DNA of 6,829 nucleotides from Gammaproteobacteria bacterium. Lineage in GTDB: Bacteria > Pseudomonadota > Gammaproteobacteria > Steroidobacterales > Steroidobacteraceae. Shown piece after piece: positions 5,331 through 6,829 of the stretch (positions are counted from its first letter, which is position 1; every line of letters starts with the position of its first letter). The DNA lies in contig JASHSR010000422.1 of assembly GCA_030038645.1 (NCBI GenBank), positions 1 through 6,829 on the forward strand, given 5' to 3'. The notes beneath the pieces were generated by a model that made no database searches, was not told the DNA's origin, and saw only the letters and a program-made list of their open reading frames with translations. A program made the translations under genes and the position numbers.

Positions 5331-5726
5331 GTGCCGCACTCAATCCGTCCGTTTCTGATGTTCCAAGGTCAGGGGTCCGCAGCGCTCGACTTCTACTCAA
5401 GCGTCTTTGCCGACGCGGTCGTCGAGGAGGTTGAGCGACACCCAGAGGGCGGCCCGTTCCCTGCCGGCACGCTGAAGATGGCGCGCATCGTCATCGCAGG
5501 ACAGACGATTCTGCTCAACGACAGCCCGCCGGTTCACGCATTCACCTTCACACCGTCCATCTCGCTTTTCGTCGAGTGCCGTTCCGAGGCGGAATTGCGG
5601 GAGCTTGCCGAGGCCCTGAAACTCGACGGGTCGGAGATGATGCCAATCGGTAGCTACGGTTTCAGCACGCTCTTCGCTTGGGTTTCTGACCGGTTTGGCG
5701 TGTCGTGGCAGCTTAACCTCCCATAA
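5331..5726 (+). CDS. VOC family protein, PhnB/3-dmu-9_3-mt-like
   Basis: A 131-aa protein of the vicinal-oxygen-chelate superfamily, subgroup often named PhnB-like or '3-demethylubiquinone-9 3-methyltransferase domain', for which a methyltransferase role is not established. Residues 5-30 (IRPFLMFQGQGSAALDFYSSVFADA) are the hallmark first beta-alpha unit, with the ALDFYxxVF helix. Residues 46-64 (GTLKMARIVIAGQTILLND) form the central strands, 76-98 (SISLFVECRSEAELRELAEAL) the second repeat, and 107-130 (GSYGFSTLFAWVSDRFGVSWQLNL) the characteristic DRFGVSWQ end. Length (130-160 aa usual) and both ends are complete. The protein is cytosolic; its substrate is unknown. It starts about 70 bp after the res-like region, alone on its strand apart from a decayed gene downstream, so it could be element cargo or old host sequence. 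It is the only clearly intact gene between the receptor and the regulator. The family call is firm; the biochemical role is open. Confidence 0.9.
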   Translation: MPHSIRPFLMFQGQGSAALDFYSSVFADAVVEEVERHPEGGPFPAGTLKMARIVIAGQTILLNDSPPVHAFTFTPSISLFVECRSEAELRELAEALKLDGSEMMPIGSYGFSTLFAWVSDRFGVSWQLNLP

Positions 5727-5772
5727 GTCCGTCCTGGCGGCTGGAACGCGACTGTTCGTGAACTAACGATGT

Positions 5773-6081
5773 ATGAACGCGAGCCGCATTGATCAACTCA
5801 TCGGGATTCATCTGGATGAGGCGCGCGGCGGCCTCCAAGCGTTCAGCGCGCACGCCTACTTGTCGACGGTCGATGCAGTCACTCAGCAGTTCGGAGCTGA
5901 ACGCGAACAGACAGAGTATCAAGGCGATAGCGTCCTCGCGTTTTTCCCGGGGCGTGGTAACAGCGTTGAGGAAGTCGTATCCGCAGCCGTTCAAGCGCAC
6001 TATGCGGCGATCTGGGCGATGCTCGCAAGCTCGTGAACGGCGCGCTCCGGGAGCGGTACCGTCTGCCGCCGCTCGGGATAG
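5773..6081 (+). pseudogene. Nucleotidyl-cyclase-like fragment, frameshifted
   Basis: The frame from ATG 5773 gives 87 aa to a TGA at 6034-6036. FGAEREQTEYQGDSVLAFFPGRG (from residue 40) resembles the class III adenylate/guanylate cyclase core around the second metal-binding Asp (GDGxLAxF; here GDSVLAFF, Asp 52). LDEARGG (from residue 14) could hold the first Asp, but the usual D-(I/V)-x-G-F motif is not recognisable. After AVQAHYA, a second frame (6003 onward) reads DARKLVNGALRERYRLPPLGIA, the kind of sequence expected next before the IGIxxG strand, so a small indel near 6005-6020 seems to have broken the gene. Nothing cyclase-like follows; the Arg and Asn of the transition-state region are absent. 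No clear RBS precedes the ATG, and the N-terminus may also be lost. It lies 46 bp after the VOC gene on the same strand. Cyclase ancestry is a moderate call from motifs; it could be another alpha/beta protein. Confidence 0.45.
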
Positions 6082-6310
6082 CCAAGCTTGCGGTATTGCT
6101 CGGGTCCGCGGCGGCGGCACTCGTGGGTTCGCTTTGCGGCAGAGCATTTCTCAAGGGAAGGCCGCCTGAGGCTGATCATCTCGCCTGAGCTTGCAAATCG
6201 GTAGATCGACTTTGCGGTCGACCCCGATCCCCGCCCCGAGCGCCCCGAGAGGCCCGCCGCAGCGCCTGCGAGCGGCAGCTGGCGCCGCCGCTCCGCACAC
6301 TTGCGGTTCA
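6082..6310. other. Gene-poor GC-rich intergenic stretch
   Basis: Between the decayed cyclase-like fragment and the regulator's stop I see no gene. A minus frame starting GTG 6314 overlaps the regulator's stop as GTGA, which would suggest coupling, but its 104 residues are low-complexity Arg/Gly/Ser-rich and run antisense into the cyclase fragment. A weak 5-bp stem TCGAC (6206-6210) / GTCGA (6217-6221) is present without a U tract, so no terminator is called. Confidence 0.4.
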
Positions 6311-6829
6311 TCACATCTTCGACGGCCGCTTGGCGAGCTTTCTCTGCAGCGTCCGACGCTGCATTCCGAGAGTCCGCGCGGTTTTCGAGATGTTGCCCTC
6401 ATGGTCGGCGAGCACTCTTTGGATGTACTCCCACTCGAGACGGCGGACGGAGGGGCGCTTGAGAGGCCGGTCCCGGAGCGCGTGAGACCGACCGCCCCTC
6501 AGCGCCTCGAGTATCTCCGTCACCCCGGCGGGTTTCGCCAGGTAATCGCTCGCGCCCATCTTGATCGCCTGGACCGCGGTGGCGACGCTCGCGTAGCCAG
6601 TGAGCACGAGGATGCGGATCCCGGGATGTTGGCCCACCAGCAGCGGCACGAGCTCGAGGCCCGATTCCTTGTCGAGCCGCAGGTCCACGATCGCCGTCTG
6701 GAGCGGCCCGACCGCGCTCATCTCGAGAGCCTCTCGAACCGACGCCGCCGTTTCCACGAGATATCCGTGCTTGCCGAGAGCGCGTGCAAGCAGTCCCGCC
6801 GCCGTGGGATCGTCCTCCACGATCAACAG
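6311..6829 (-). CDS. Two-component response regulator, RegA/ActR/PrrA family (5' end outside window)
   Basis: The minus strand enters at the window edge reading LLIVEDDP, so only the first few codons are missing; the true start is beyond 6829. Counting from the Leu/TTG codon at 6826, residues 1-110 are a receiver domain: acidic pocket E4-D5-D6, phospho-acceptor D48 (IVDLRLD), switch T76 (LVLTGY) and conserved K98 (AKPAG). A short linker follows, then a Fis-type helix-turn-helix at about 131-167 (WEYIQRVL...NISKTARTLGMQRRTLQRKLAKR). The total of about 172-180 aa is right for this family, which controls redox and respiration genes and lacks the AAA+ domain of NtrC-type regulators. RegA proteins typically have MHRRTLQR in the recognition helix; here it is MQRRTLQR. 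The partner sensor kinase (RegB/PrrB-like) would be expected upstream, outside the window. It ends cleanly at TGA 6313-6311; nothing convincing follows it. Confidence 0.92.
   Translation of the reverse strand: MLIVEDDPTAAGLLARALGKHGYLVETAASVREALEMSAVGPLQTAIVDLRLDKESGLELVPLLVGQHPGIRILVLTGYASVATAVQAIKMGASDYLAKPAGVTEILEALRGGRSHALRDRPLKRPSVRRLEWEYIQRVLADHEGNISKTARTLGMQRRTLQRKLAKRPSKM

Noticed and set aside
6000..6314. A minus frame starting GTG 6314, overlapping the regulator stop (GTGA) as if translationally coupled
   Set aside because: The overlap is suggestive, but the product is low-complexity and lies antisense to the cyclase-like fragment, with no recognisable fold.

Overview
The window is GC-rich DNA from a Gram-negative bacterium. 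A long TonB-dependent outer-membrane receptor ending in Phe, a RegA/ActR-type response regulator and a GST-family remnant point to Pseudomonadota, perhaps a gammaproteobacterium near Steroidobacter/Xanthomonadales. That placement is inference from protein style only.

Layout: (1) 47-478 (+), the C-terminal domain of a glutathione S-transferase-like protein without its N-terminal thioredoxin fold. (2) 501-3473 (-), a large intact TonB-dependent receptor convergent with it, preceded by nested inverted repeats (3492-3577) that look like a control region. (3) 3661-4122 (+), a SIR2-like fragment of a probable defence-type protein, with no usable start and no C-terminus. (4) 4125-4687 (-), a wrecked MobA/MobL (MOBQ) relaxase gene joined tail-to-tail to the SIR2 fragment, so both genes have lost their 3' ends at one junction near 4123. 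(5) 4717-4763, a well-preserved MOBQ-type oriT just upstream of the dead relaxase. (6) 4870-4965, three consecutive inverted repeats. (7) 5018-5133, an array of TGTC...GACA arms whose spacing resembles a Tn3-type resolvase res site, with a second crossover-like site at 5232-5259 in the same orientation. (8) 5331-5726 (+), an intact VOC/PhnB-like protein with a strong RBS. (9) 5773 to about 6081 (+), a broken nucleotidyl-cyclase-like fragment. (10) 6311-6829 (-), a RegA/ActR-family response regulator whose 5' end lies outside the window.

The two ends (receptor; regulator) look like host backbone. The middle, about 3.6-5.3 kb, reads as a graveyard of an integrated mobilizable element: dead relaxase, apparently intact oriT, res-like recombination sites and a truncated defence-like gene. 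I see no complete new system. The most interesting point is the contrast between the relaxase gene, inactivated in at least four ways including a stop at the catalytic tyrosine, and the oriT beside it, which keeps the family's nic core and hairpins and might still be used in trans. All family assignments are from memory and reading, not from searches.
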